Below are positions 1-11,586 of a stretch of 64,000 nucleotides of DNA, piece after piece. The stretch spans positions 5,208,001 to 5,272,000 of the forward strand of contig CM059621.1 of assembly GCA_030435675.1 (NCBI GenBank), written 5' to 3'. Position 1 is the first letter of the stretch. Each line of letters begins with the position of its first letter. The notes under the pieces are model-generated. The model was not told the origin of the DNA and made no database searches. It was given only the letters and a program-made list of their open reading frames with translations. Source of the stretch: Steinernema hermaphroditum (taxonomy: Eukaryota > Nematoda > Chromadorea > Rhabditida > Steinernematidae). The translations under genes were made by a program, and so were the position numbers.

Positions 1-101
1 TACCAAGCTCCTAGTAATCGTTTAGACTTCTAACAGAGGACATTAGTTTTTTGGCCATTACTTTCCATCCCTTTTGATCCTCAACTGGTTTCATAACTTA
101 C

Positions 102-958
102 CTGCACGGCCAATGATTTCATTAGTTGTATGTGTTGAACATAGGTGACAGCAGACATTGATGGCCGAAGGACCTTCAGTCGTTTCACAATTGCAATAAC
201 GCACAGTACCAGGAAGATTGTCGAAAATTGTCCACATACAAAGAAGACAACACATGCAAAAATGAACCCTTCTTTGGCAGGGCCAACCAAAACAGTATTC
301 CGCAGATCTGCAATTTCTGGATTCTCCTGCAAATTGGGACTATATCATGAAATACCAACTCGCGCACATCTAGGATCATCCTAGTAAACTCCTCTCTGGG
401 AAGAAATCCGTATGATGTACTCGCTAAAACTAAGCCTGGAGCGACTATGACCATCACAGCTATAGCATAGCGGTAATGTTCTCTCTCGGGCTTCCATCCA
501 CAAACTCGAAAATCATTGTTCAAAGCCAGGTAACGGTAGAAGAAAGCTATAGACAGAGCTGCAAGACATTCACTAACGCAAAACAGAGTTACAGCCTGAA
601 AAGGTCACGCTGCTTTGAGGAATGTTTAATTCACATACACCACAAAGGCCGCCGCCGACAGGACCAAAGAATGAGCCCAACCCGGTGGGGTATAAAGCGA
701 CGATCTTTGTCGGTGGCGGCATTGGCAGGAGGAATATATCGATAGCCATGTCGCTCATAAACACCCAGAACTTAAGAGACGCATCTGACAGTAGAACGGT
801 GGTTGACCTACCGAAATGTTAAGCAGAACGTACTTGTACAATTCCAGGTTTTTTGGCGATTTTGCAATGATGACGTAAATCGTGAAAAGATTCAGAGGTA
901 CAGTCAGAATAGTAGAACCGATGACAACGTAACGGAATGCGTTGGTTTCGAACTTCAT
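102..958 (-). CDS. Str-superfamily 7TM chemoreceptor, C-terminus beyond window
   Basis: Predicted serpentine chemosensory receptor of the nematode Str superfamily (Str/Srd/Srh types), expected in the membrane of sensory neurons. Four exons join in frame: 958-812, 770-639, 595-356 and 326-102 (49, 44, 80 and 75 codons), all with GT..AG borders and phase 0 joins. The start ATG at 958 opens directly into a hydrophobic first helix. Family signs are LLNISFW after helix 1, FFYRYLALN at the end of helix 3, and a loop ending QLMKSLAVQ before helix 6. After 102 there is a clean GTAAGT donor, and helices 6-7 must lie before base 1, so the gene is cut by the window, not broken. The subfamily (str, srh or sri) cannot be settled from this part. 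Confidence 0.8.
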
Positions 959-1557
959 GGACGTGAACGATAATTACGAATGCAATATAGACGAATGTAA
1001 AAGAAATACTTTAATTTATTCAATTACGGCTTTTCACCTGTTTGTGCTCCTCGATTTGATGAGAACAATGCTCTTTTTCACCTGCTTTCCTCGTGTCACG
1101 CCATCGGTATTACGCGAAATGCTCGCCCAAACCACAGTCTTCATATTCTCCCGAAATGACGTTGATAGCGGCTGCTACGTGGTAAATAAATCCACACAGA
1201 AAAACACGTTAATTGACCAACAACCTCACACGTTGGGGTTGTGTGCAGTCTTGACTCTTAGACTCCCGAGGGGTTCTTGCCCTCTCCACTATCGACTCTC
1301 GACAAATGGTCAAGAGTGACGAGACGAGAGTGGCCTTGGTACCACCAGGAAAATTCTGAAATTGTGACATACAAACACAGTGTGCACGGTTTTCCTAGTT
1401 GCTGCTGCCAGTGCTAATCGTTCCGAGAATCGAAAACCGCACTGTATTGATGACAAAAGCATCCAAATTCGGCACAGAATAGACCTCCAACATCAAGAGG
1501 AATGCAACGAACAAGGGGCAAATCATTATGTGGGGAAGCACTTCTCTGGAAAAAATT

Positions 1558-1639
1558 CGATCAGGATGAGATTCGAACTCACGCGGGGAAACCCCAATGG
1601 ATTAGCAGTCCATCGCCTTAACCACTCGGCCACCTGATC
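1558..1639 (-). tRNA. tRNA-Ser(GCT)
   Basis: An 82-base tRNA read on the minus strand. The acceptor stem GATCAGG pairs with CCTGATC, followed by discriminator G. The D-arm GTGGCCGAGTGG, an anticodon loop ACTGCTAAT giving anticodon GCT, a long variable arm (GGGGTTTCCCC, typical of class II serine tRNAs) and the T-arm GAGTTCGAATCTC are all present. No intron. Stems pair perfectly, so it looks functional. Confidence 0.96.
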
Positions 1640-1799
1640 ACGATGTCTGTTGTCGGTGGAAGTTATAGTTATTGTGGCCTTTAGATTTTTCTGTTAGATC
1701 AAAATCTATCTACAGATCTTCATGCTTATATGATTGTGAATTTATTTTACAATTTTCATCCGGTTGAACTGCAAAATCTTTTCTTGGGATATGCGATTC

Positions 1800-3744
1800 T
1801 CAGTTGGGATTCCCCACACGATTTGGTGTAATGGAGACTACAGCAATCGTGTTTTTAGGAAAATGAGGGAGCAGTTGGCTTCTGATCGTCTTGTTGAACG
1901 CGATGTAAACGACTCCACCAATTCCGCAACTCGCTTGATACGTGATCAAACTGAATACGATGAGCGGTTCTCCGGCAACGCCGTAATTCATGTAAACATA
2001 AGCAAAACCTGTGACGAAGTCTAATGATGTAAGAAGCGCCGATTGTATGGTGATCTAGAAGGTCTGCTTAGCCATATTCTCTCCGGCAAATTATACCGAT
2101 CTCTGTAGTTTACTCATAACTTTTGCGTTCGCCTTCCTTGACTGCCATATCAGCGATCCGACAAGAACCGTATACATGATGGCGATGACGATCTCACACG
2201 TCATATTTGCGTAAATCGCTGAGTTGGAAATGTACTGAAAGGTAATAGTGATTTGAATGTCGATTCTCATGGCTCGTACCGACTCTGGATCGTGCTCGAT
2301 GTCCGTGCCAATATAAGGATCTTGCAACCAGTTCCAGTACGTTGAGTTGAATAAAGACGCACTTCCATGGAAAGCATAGAAAACACCGATGGCGATAGGG
2401 CCAATGAACCAGAAGAACACTCTTCGTCCATCGAAATAACGCGAAATGCACTTTGCATTCCAAAATTCCATGAGTCGATTGAAGGCGAGAAGAACGCATG
2501 TGGATAATTGGGCTTCCCATAGTCCTGAAAATGACATGCCACGACGCAAGGAGATTTTCCTATTTGATAGGATCTTCTGCTTAGATTAAAATGTCCAGGA
2601 AACTAAAAGCGATTCGCTTACAAGGAAAGCTCCCCAAGTGACGAGGAAAGGTCCCCAAGCAAGGTCCACAAGCCGATCCGGCTGAGATTGGGTGCAGTGG
2701 ACAGAACTGGGGAATTGTGGGGAATCAAGCATGTCGTGGTGAGACCCTCCAGAAGAATGCGATTAACACGCAAAACCAGCGCGACTCTTGGGTGCCTGAT
2801 TCTACCACGTAATGCACATATATTTCGCCGTTTCGAGTCCAATTTCACATAATTAATCTTAATTTAAGGCATGCGAGCTCGCATGTACATATGTGACTTC
2901 CCAGTAGGGTCGGCAACCGAGTCAGTCGAAATAGGCGGCTGATCAGTTAAATTTATTAAGGTTGATTACAGCTTTTTTTCAATGTAATTTCGGCGGAAGA
3001 TTTCTAGCCCGCGCTCACATAAAATTCTTTCGAGACCGAAAGAAAATTGACGACCTGACTCAAAAAGTGACTCCAGCTTTTTTGAGTCGAGTCGGTTCGA
3101 GTCACTTTTTGAGTCAGGTCAACTTTTGGTTTTAATTTTCTTTTTTTTATAATTTTTTTCCGCCCCGGCTATAAATCTTCCGCTGACGTTAAAATGAGGA
3201 ATGCTGGAATCAGCCTTAATAAATTTAACTGATCAAGTGTCTATTTCGACTGACTCGAACTCCACCCTCAGCTCGATCGGCATTGGAACCGTCCCTTGCT
3301 AGTTCACTTCCATTTGAGTGGATACTTCTTGCTCGTTTGAACAACTTACCGTACATCATACACGAAGCAATATAAATCTGATGCGGATAATTGCAAAATA
3401 CTGCTCCATCAATAAAAAGGTAACCAGTCATAAAGCAGTTAATCAGGAGAGAAGTGCATTGCATAATAGAAAGGAATGTCATTATTTTGTAACTTGCATG
3501 TATTCTCAACGATTTCGTACGAATCATCACGTAGACGCATGGTACAGTAGACACCTAGAGTCACTTATTACATCTAAGCATCAAACAGTAATACCATATA
3601 AAAGGACCCGATGAGGAAGCAATAAATTCCGAAAGGCACGTTTGTCGTCCCGTATGCGTACCACTGAGAAGAGGTCTTCATCGAGCAGTTAAACAGTTTC
3701 GACCATGTGTTGTGTCGGAATAGGTACAACTCGAAGCCTCCCAT
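1800..3744 (-). CDS. Srt-family 7TM chemoreceptor (paralogue 1)
   Basis: Serpentine receptor class T chemoreceptor, complete, 345 residues. Exons 3744-3595, 3554-3350, 2524-2097 and 2054-1800 (150, 205, 428 and 255 bases) total 1,038 bases, and phases match at each join. Srt signs: an N-terminal FNCSMK cysteine, SYKIMTFL in helix 2, GAVFCNYP before helix 3, LLAFNRL at the end of helix 3 followed by YFDGRRVFFW, an SKLQR loop, and a last helix YQASCGIGGVVYIAFNKTIR. The start ATG at 3744 was chosen because it gives the N-terminus shared with the neighbouring paralogue. Intron 2 is 825 bases and carries a fold-back MITE (2918-3257); the coding frame is intact despite this. Confidence 0.88.
2918..3257. 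mobile_element. Fold-back MITE inside Srt intron
   Basis: A 340-base element whose two ends are inverted copies of each other: CGAGTCAGTCGAAATAG at the left, CTATTTCGACTGACTCG at the right, continuing inward through GATCAGTTAAATTTATTAA. The centre is itself palindromic around the phrase GACTCAAAAAGTGACTC. No coding capacity. It lies within intron 2 of the Srt gene at 1800-3744. I could not identify a target duplication with confidence, so the superfamily is left open. Confidence 0.8.
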
Positions 3745-4312
3745 AGTTACGTCGAATCGGTCACTTTCCAGTCTGAGTTCAACATAGGATTTCCACCATA
3801 TTTTGTCACGAAATTGAACAAACGAAACGTTTCAGGGATTTCACGATAGAAAATTATGTATGATTGGATAATTTGAGTGTTTACCTCAAATTTCTAATGT
3901 CTCAGAAGGTTGGCGCAAACTAAAAAATAACTTTTGAAGCAGGATATTATAGTGGCAAAAGAGGAAGAAGATGTCTTCCCTATACACTACCAAAATACAA
4001 CTTACAACGCTCGAATGATCTACATCAAGGGTTCAGATTGCATCACGAATTGTGCACTGAGATCAGATGTACAACGACTAATGAGGACGAATACACGGTC
4101 CACTGAATTGGAATGAATTCGTACGACGTTCCTTTGAGGAACTTGTTTGTTGTCGTCCAGAATAGCAATGTTTACGTAACGGCAGCAACGGGCGATGATT
4201 TTTCTGCTTCTTTATAAGGCCGAATTGCAGAAATGTTTATTCTATGGAAGAAACATTAAACAGAGGTTATTCAGAACACACTTGAAGAGCTTAAAATTTC
4301 AAACGGCGTACA
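3745..4312. other. Intergenic spacer between two Srt genes
   Basis: No supported gene. This is the 5' flank of the first Srt paralogue and the 3' flank of the second, and presumably holds the promoter of the former. I see no repeat or element in it. Confidence 0.6.
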
Positions 4313-6301
4313 TTAAGTGAAGCTGTTCACAGCGGTAACGACATACACAGCAGTTGTCTTATTGCTTTTTTTTAACAACTTCTTCAAGTGAGCCCTTATG
4401 GTCTTGTTGAACAACAAGTAGATCACTCCGCCAATTCCGCAACTCGCTTGGTAGACAATGATGCTGATGAGGTTGAGAGCTGGAGTCACTTTTGCGAAAT
4501 TCATATATTCGTAGGTGAAGCTTGTAGCGAACTCCAGCGAGCACACAACGAGAGCTTGAATGGTTACCTTGAATAAAAGCAAGTTATTAGCGGTTCTTTT
4601 GAATGGACCTACACAACGTTGCAGTTTTGAAAGTGTGCTTGTTTGGGCATCCTTTGATTTCCACACAATCGAGATGATGAGCAGAACGTTGAGAACACCG
4701 GTAGTGATCATGAAGGTGCCGTTGGCAATGATCCCTTTGGTTCCGTTGTACTTAAAGTGTGCCGTAGAAGAATAGAAGAAAGTATGGAAAACTCCTACCA
4801 GGGTCCTATCATGAGGAATGCCCGTCATTCCGCGATACGGATCACTGAGCCAGTTGAGTGCCTTCGAGTTGAAGAGGGCCGGATGGGGCTCGAATATGTA
4901 GTAGAGACCGAGGAGGATGGGAAAGGGAAACCAGAAAAGAACGCGATTGCCTTGGAATAGTTTGGCTATTAGTGAGATCTTCCAAAAGTCCACAAGACGG
5001 CTGAAGGCCAAGAGAACACATGTGAGAGATTGGGCTTCCCAGAGACCTGAAATTCGGTTCTATCAACCATACTGCGATCGGGCGATCGCCGCTAAGGCAA
5101 ACTGGACGATGTGTTTTGCCCAATAAGATCAAAATCTTTAAAGTTGTGAGACACAGGCTGCCTTTGTTTGCGATTTTTAAGTTTAATCTCTTGTAGCTTG
5201 CTGAAATAGAAACAGCACGCAGGAGTCCTGCATTACTCAGGAACAGTACCCTATAAAGATCACTGGACTATGAACGGTAAGTCGTGAGGGCAGACATAAA
5301 TCCGTTTCAACCGTCCCCCATGGGATTTGGGCCGTCCCCCAGATTTGAGCCTTCCCGTTTTTTCGCGGATTTGAGCCGTCCCCTGGCATCAGGACCGTCC
5401 CTTGTGGGTTTTAAACCGTCCCCCTTGAGATCTAAACCATCACCTGAGTGATTTCGACCTCTTCGACAAGTATCGCCCAGCCTTAATAGTTCTCTACTAA
5501 GATGTTTTTTGAGGTTTTTACTCTTCGAGCAGGTTTCTTGTACTCAGGATATGGCTCCCGGAATATGCTTCGAACGACACATAATGCAGGTCTTATAAGT
5601 GAACGTAATCGTTCTAAATTGAGGGAATGACGGTCGACGCTTAACAACATAATTGCGTGCAATTTGCGTCCAAATTGAGTTTAGTGCACGCGCTTTCCAT
5701 TTTCACTACCTTCATAATTCTCTAATACCCTCGAACACAATTCGCCAAATTCTTATCTACAGCGTAACTGAAACCTAACACTTCCGGCTCCACGATCTTT
5801 TTCTGGATACTCCCACAGATTGGTCCCATCACGAAGTTCGCGCTGAAGGGCAGAGAGGATCAGTGCTCCAGTCCAAAGTATACCCATGGACGGCATCATC
5901 CAAAACTCACCGAACATTGCAGCTCCTGCAAAATACAACAAATACGGGTGGTTGCAGTAGACAGCGCCTTCGATGAACATCGTTCCAGTGATGAAACAGT
6001 TGATGACCAGAGAGCAGCACTGCTGCGTTGTGAGGAACGCCATCATCTTGTATGCCGAATGAATGCGGAGCTGTTTCGAAGCTATCATCACAAAGACGCA
6101 TGGCAGCGAGCAGGTCTGAACTCTTTTCATCATGTACAACCTGAAAACCACTAAACTGACCATGAAAAAACATCCGACAACGATGCAATATACACCCATT
6201 GGGATGTTCGGCTGTCCATAGCTGTACCACTCTTCGTTGGTTCTCATGGAACAGTTGTATTTTCGCTGCCATTCTTCGTGATGAAACAGGAATAGATCCA
6301 T
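4313..6301 (-). CDS. Srt-family 7TM chemoreceptor (paralogue 2)
   Basis: Complete Srt chemoreceptor of 344 residues, a tandem paralogue of the gene at 1800-3744. Exons 6301-6161, 6115-5911, 5046-4613 and 4567-4313 (141, 205, 434 and 255 bases; total 1,035) have consistent phases. Exons 2 and 4 have exactly the same length as in the paralogue, so the intron positions are shared. Motifs: YNCSMR, SAYKMMAFL, GAVYCNHP, LLAFSRL, LFQGNRVLFWF, STLSKLQR, YQASCGIGGVIYLLFNKTIR. Intron 3 is 45 bases and in frame with its neighbours, so simple translation reads through it; I excise it because the paralogue and the family lack those residues. Intron 2 is long (865 bases) and holds a degenerate C-rich tandem repeat. 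Confidence 0.88.
5311..5453. repeat. Degenerate tandem repeat rich in CCGTCCC
   Basis: About seven irregular units 18-25 bases long, each beginning CCGTCCC or a one-base variant followed by a variable ATTTGAG/TTTAAA-like stretch. It lies in intron 2 of the second Srt gene and has no coding role. Confidence 0.7.
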
Positions 6302-6920
6302 AGCTGAAAGTGAATGTCGCTCAACACGCCAGATACACGCTAGAACGAGAAAAGGTAGAGTGTAAACGTTGTTAAACTAAAAGTCTTTCGGCAAATCTTG
6401 TTATCGCGGTCTGACATTTTCAAGCAATTAGCTGAAGGTTCGGTGGAAAATTGCTATGATGAACGTTGGCATAGTCATCCAAAAGATCAATTTTGGTACT
6501 AACATCTCAATAGATAATGTACGCAGAAGTAACTCTAAACTCAACGTTTTCTAGGGCGCCACTTTCTCTGCTAATCTTCTGTACAAAACCGAAAAAAAAT
6601 GAAATTTGTGAAAACCTATCCAATAGAAGGAAATTAAATTTGTTTCCCGGATTAGGGTGCTACTTGTAGACGATGAACACAAGGAACTTTTTGCGTGCTC
6701 AACTCACATAAAAAGCAAGATTCTAATGTTCATCCTAGTGTATTCAGTGAATCGATGCTCCTATCGGTTCACTTAGCTCGTCAACTATTCAAACCTCCAT
6801 CTTAATATTGCGCAGTGGGTCAGCCTACAATTTTCCGCTACAAAAATGAAATCAAGGACGTCCTGTGATTGCGTCACATGGTAAGATTCGCAACTCGTCA
6901 CTCATCGAGCTCTTCGTCGA
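6302..6920. other. Upstream region of second Srt gene
   Basis: About 620 bases without a supported gene. It should hold the promoter of the minus-strand Srt gene and possibly the 5' end of the tentative plus-strand gene that follows. No repeat seen. Confidence 0.5.
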
Positions 6921-7409
6921 ATGAAAACGGAAATAGAATGTCCGATTGAGATAATGAGCGAAAAGTACGCCTCACTGCAGATGCTCTATGTAATGGGGTT
7001 TCTCTGGAACACGCTCTTCATGAGAACTCGATTATGACGACACAGGCTATTATCAAAATATGACTTTAGGAACAATGCTATTACAATACATGCATCACCG
7101 AATATGATCGGTGTTGCGAGAGACTTCTTGGGAGCGGGTCATTCGAACGGATATGGCTATCGGTAATTAAATGTCATTACCGAGGAATGGAACATAACTT
7201 TAAGGACAATGAAGCTATTATATCACAATATGCTGTCATGTTTCCGGAAGGCAGCGGAAATGAGCCATGGCTTCCAAATGTCATTACACAACATCAGTTG
7301 GCAGAATCGTGAGGAAGAACCGATGAAAATTGAAATCTCCAAATGACTCTCGATCACTTCCGTGGGAAGAACATTTGCTGACAGAAATATACTGGAGGCC
7401 ATTTTATAA
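6921..7409 (+). CDS. Tentative small four-exon gene, unrecognised
   Basis: Not recognised. Four short open segments join in frame: 6921-6989, 7070-7162, 7205-7308 and 7385-7409 (69, 93, 104 and 25 bases; 97 codons with stop). Each join has GT..AG borders and introns of 80, 42 and 76 bases. The predicted 96-residue product has a cysteine-rich start (EQCYYNTC, DRCCERL) and an acidic, aromatic middle (MFPEGSGNEPWLPN). No signal peptide or helix. The coherence of four consecutive joins supports a real gene, but the start is uncertain and more exons could lie upstream. A chance model is possible. Confidence 0.35.
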
Positions 7410-7548
7410 TTTTTTTGAGTAGATGAAGAGGCTGAATCAGACACTCACAGAAAGGAATAAGAAAGTGCGGCTGGAGTGATTCAGCAATTCGCCTGAGTGG
7501 ATGACATGGGTTAATCCATAACTTCCTGGCCAGGTAACTGGAAGATAG

Positions 7549-8720
7549 ATGGCTTCCAATCGACTGATGTGTCGCCGTCGTCAAGCCAGTCGTCAACTTA
7601 AGGACTATACACTACTCGGTCTTCCTGGCGCAATTCGATTGACATCATTGTTAGAAACTGTTAGAGCTGATCTGTCGATGTCCTGTCGGTATAGGGAAGG
7701 CGTGAGATGAAAGACTGGAAACCTCTTTTTCCTTTTTTCATTGGGTTCACATTTTTTCTCGAAATTAACTTCTTTAATCAACGTGGCCAAGAAGGTTCTG
7801 ACTTTCGTGCTTATCCGCAAATGGCAATGGGCCTATGAATATGGAACCCGGCTCCTGTCCACTAAATGAGCTCAAACTCTGCATTCAAACGGTACTTTCT
7901 ATGATTAACATTTATACATTTTAATCAAAGCAGTTAAATCATCGGCCATTTTTTCAACCCAATTCACATTTTGATGCTCTCACAAATTAACCTCTTTCAA
8001 TTCCATCGGCCTGTAGTTCCATCGACCTGACCAAGAAGCTTTTGACTTCCACGCTCCGCCCAGTTCAGATTCCGAAAATTCGACGAAAGATCGGTCGCGC
8101 TATGCTTCGCCGTGCTACGACACCGACCCGACCTCCACCTGAATCAGGCCCTGTCCCGCTTAGAACCGCTCCAGCTCCCGTTCCAAAAAACTTTATTATC
8201 TATCGTTAGAAGGGAAGACTTGCAAATTACATCTTTTCGATAAAGATGAAAGCTTGAAGTTAAGCGTCTAGTGCTTATGTACTGTAAAAGTGACTCTGTA
8301 CCAAACTTAGTAGGGCTACCGTAGTTTCGGCCGAGGGAGTAAATCGGTTGATCACTTCGGCCATGCACAAACATCATCATAACATAAATTGCTCATCCTT
8401 TCAAGAATTCCTGACGCAACGGTGTGAATAATGTGTTTTCACCAATTACGTTAATCTTAGCCAATTCCTTCACTCTTGTCTATTATAATAAAGAGAAATT
8501 TTCAGGCATAGTCGATATCTTAAATATGGTTATGTTCGTACTGGAACGTTCGTATCTGATTTGACCAATCTCATACACAAGATCGAGGTGCGTGCTGAAT
8601 TGGTGTGACAAATAAAACGTTTACACCTTTCAGGCACTGAAGCTAATGTGGCTGGAACTTCAAATGATGTCGCAGATATTCCCATCCGTCAAATGGGAGC
8701 TTCTTAATTATGAACTGTAG
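7549..8720 (+). CDS. Tentative small three-exon gene, unrecognised
   Basis: Not recognised. The last two exons, 8506-8587 and 8634-8720, are well supported: they are joined by a 46-base intron with GTGCGT..TTTCAG borders and end at a TAG after LLNYEL. They encode an amphipathic, probably helical stretch (SDLTNLIHKIE, then ALKLMWLELQMMSQ). A first exon 7549-7688, starting MASNRLMCRRRQASR, ends at GTATAG with the phase the second exon needs, giving 103 codons in all. The 817-base intron is long for this window and may hide further exons, for example a proline-rich open stretch near 8030-8206. Confidence 0.4.
7735..8060. repeat. Diverged direct repeat
   Basis: Two diverged copies about 220 bases apart, each beginning near TTCACATTTT, continuing with AAATTAAC(T/C)TCTTT and CCAAGAAG(G/C)TT(C/T)TGACTT. 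They suggest an old local duplication inside the intron of the tentative gene above. Confidence 0.4.
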
Positions 8721-9239
8721 TGGGAAGTCGCTTTGTACATAAAAATGAAGTGCTCTTTCAAAAAGTGAACTAGATCGTCAATGTACAGGGTAAATACTGT
8801 TGTAATCATATGTTTTGAAAGAGCAATCTTTAAGAACAAGAAATTCTGAAGAGGATACATTTAATCAGATCCACCTGAAGGCGTTTCCTTTCAGGAAATT
8901 CTTGAGGGGCGCAGTACCACTTTCGGCGTTATTTCATCCCAGAACCTTTTTCAGAGCACGCTTGAACGAGTCCAACGACTCATGCTTGAAAAAGTAGGCC
9001 TTCTGCTCCTTGATGTTCCAGACGGAACTGTTTAAAATCAGACGAGATTGATGGCCATACATCTTTCCCCCAGAAGCCCGGAAGGTTGGCCTCTCAACAC
9101 TCCAGAGTCACCCTGGATTTTGATTGATAGCAATTCTGCACAACCACGTGGCAGAAAGTATTTATAGATACATTATTATGACCCGGTAACAATAAATAAG
9201 TGAAAACAAATGCCACAAGACAATAAATCTAGACCGACG
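8721..9239. other. Intergenic spacer
   Basis: Between the convergent 3' ends of the tentative plus-strand gene and the CCDC134-like gene. TGCTCTTTCAAAA near 8752 recurs as an inverted TTTGAAAGAGCA near 8814. No supported gene. Confidence 0.5.
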
Positions 9240-10158
9240 TTACAATTCATTCTTCTTAAGCGAAGGCTTGTTCTTGATGATGCTTGGCTTCTTGGCGGCC
9301 TGCTTCTTCTTTCGAGTCTCCTCCATGAGCGCTGCTGCTTCTCGCTCAATCTGTTCCTTAATCTTCATTCTGTCGTATGGATTCTCGAAATTCTCCTGCC
9401 GAGGAATAATCTCTAGCTGCTGGCCAGCCAGGTTCATCATTTTCGCAGAAGTTTCATCGTATATTCCGAAGTTCGTGCTGAAGGCGTAGCCCCAAACGAT
9501 GAGTGTCCTGAATTTGACGTCCTTTTTGAAACGTTTCTCTACAAATGATGAACTGTAGAAGAAAAATATAAAGTTGAATTACCAATAATATGAGGGACCT
9601 TTAAAGCCATCTCGCCATAAAAAGACATAGTTTCCACTGTCTTCGTTATAGCCTCTTTCACCGGAGTGTCATCAACGGGGAAATCGTTCACTGATCCGCT
9701 GAATTTCACGCTTTCCAGGACTTTCCTCGATTCAGTCAAGGCGTTCTCCGCTTCGTCCACCATTTTATTCACGAAGTCGAATTGAGCCTTTTGCTCTTTT
9801 ATGCTCAGCATGTACTGCACCGCCCCGACTTGGTCCTTTCGCTTCGCCTTCAAGAACTTTTGATCTAAATAAGTTGAGAATAGAAGTCATTCTAGGGTTA
9901 GAAAACGTCGAGAAAAATGATGTTATGCTCTAAGAAGATGTGAATGTATGTAAAGGCCTACTTACAGATCTTTACATGATTCGGCAGATGATCGAACTGG
10001 TCATGTTTCATGCCTTCTGGATTCGCCGTTTGAGCGTCATGGGCTATTTTGTCGAGATGCTTTTCGCTATGCGATTCCGCTGGGTTATCCATTTTAGCGG
10101 ATATGCATGATAACAGTACGCAAATCACAACGAAGAGAAATGGAAATCTTAGTTCCAT
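9240..10158 (-). CDS. CCDC134-like secretory-pathway protein
   Basis: Homologue of the coiled-coil domain-containing protein 134 family, a secreted or ER-resident protein of animals. Exons 10158-9966, 9864-9583 and 9538-9240 (193, 282 and 299 bases) total 258 codons, giving 257 residues; human CCDC134 is 229. The N-terminus is a clear signal peptide (MELRFPFLFVVICVLLSCIS). The core matches the family in order: KIYQKFLKAKRKDQ, a helical segment, a TVETMSFYGEMALKVP motif, FRTLIVWGYAF and NFENPYD. The C-terminus ends KKNEL, a KDEL-like retrieval signal where the human protein ends in QSEL. The third exon uses the second of two possible acceptors (TTTGTAG, not CTACAG); only that one keeps frame and aligns without a gap. 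Function in worms is inferred only. Confidence 0.85.
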
Positions 10159-11189
10159 GGATGTCTGAAAACTGGGGACATTAGCAATGTTGCGAGATCA
10201 GTATTATATACATTAATTCGCTGAGCAAAACGAATAGAAAGCGAGCACTCCCTTATTTGAAAGCTTCTAATCAACACCACATATACAGTCGAGTTTGATA
10301 TGGTGACATTTTCAACATATGATTTACGTAGACATAGGTGCTATGAAGACTTGAAGACGAAGAACGTTTAACGAGGCGGCCACCTATACAGTGTATCTTT
10401 AACCTTTATGCAGAAAGCACAATAATATTGTAATATTTGAATATTTGAAAGCTGTAAGATTTGAATTATGGAAAACACTTCAAAACACTGAAAAGGGGTG
10501 CAAACTACCGCTACACTACCGCTAGAAGCCGTTAAGACTACAGGACTCGCCGAGCGAAGCGAGACCCGTAGTAATTTTTTGGAAACGACCTAAGATCCAG
10601 GCTTGGCTTAGGCCCCGGCTTAAGCTCATGCCTATTGATTTAGTCGTACAACTTCGCTGATATCTTAGGCAATCTCACGTCATATCAAATCACTACGTAC
10701 TGTGAAAAGCGGCCTCATTGACACCGATAAGTGGAGTACAGTATTGCAAACTACCAATAATAACAAACAAGGAGGTACGTTCATGGGTAATTCAAGTAAA
10801 TTAAGATAATAAGGCACATTGCATCGCTTGCCTTTTAAAATAACGACCGACGCTCGGAAAAGGGCTCAAGTTAGTCCAAGACAAACATACCAACCTGTCC
10901 ACACCTACAGTACTCTCCAAACCGCAAGCAAGACGGTCGTCGCGGGACCACTGCAACCCAGGCAGTTCCCTCATTATCTACAGTCCGCTGACCAGCGACC
11001 TTCATCAGGCGCCGATGGGCGCGCTGGCGACCCATCGTGTCCCGCGCGGCGCGATCTGTTTATCTAGCGCGCACATCCCACAGCCTTTCGCCTCAAAGAG
11101 CTGTCGATTGCCGAATATTTGCTTTACAGCGGGCGGTCCTCTTCTTGCTGAGCTCGGTGATATACTGTCAGTCCCTTATCACTATCGCG
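10159..11189. other. Intergenic region upstream of CCDC134-like gene
   Basis: About 1 kb with no supported gene. It contains the 5' flank of the CCDC134-like gene and the GC-rich 5' flank of the tRNA-Ile. Short open frames here have no introns or motifs worth reporting. Confidence 0.6.
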
Positions 11190-11263
11190 GCCGCCATAGC
11201 TCAGTCGGTTAGAGCGTGGGTCTAATAAGCCCAAGGTCGCAGGTTCGACCCCTGCTGGCGGCA
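11190..11263 (+). tRNA. tRNA-Ile(AAT)
   Basis: A 74-base tRNA. The acceptor stem GCCGCCA pairs with TGGCGGC, followed by discriminator A. The D-arm is AGCTCAGTCGGTTAGAGC, the anticodon loop CTAATAA gives anticodon AAT, and the T-arm is GCAGGTTCGACCCCTGC. Only a T-G pair closes the anticodon stem irregularly. It looks functional. Confidence 0.96.
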
Positions 11264-11586
11264 AATCGTTTTTGCGCGGTTTTGTTCCGGCGTGCCAAAG
11301 TCGGCAATTTGCACAGCAGGCGGTGTGCAGTAACGTGTAATTACATATGCTGTGTTGTTGGCGCTTCCCGCAGGCAGTCACAGGTGTGACCAGCGGCCTG
11401 TCCGGGCCGGCGCCACGATTTGTCCGCCCGTGATTGATCGATCTTTCCGGGAGTTCTCGTCGACGTCGTTTCGACGCATTACCGAAATAACGCGAACAAA
11501 ACGCTGTTTTCAGATCGCTGTCATTTTACTCCCTGAACACCCTGCACACTGCCTAAATCGTCGCTCGCTGTAAACACGGCGCAGCG
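11264..11586. other. 5' flank of tyrosine-motif gene
   Basis: About 320 GC-rich bases between the tRNA and the start codon of the next gene, probably its promoter. No repeat or other gene seen. Confidence 0.5.

Noticed and set aside
942..1319. 125-codon plus-strand frame
   Set aside because: Overlaps the start of the minus-strand receptor gene and shows no motif or splice support.
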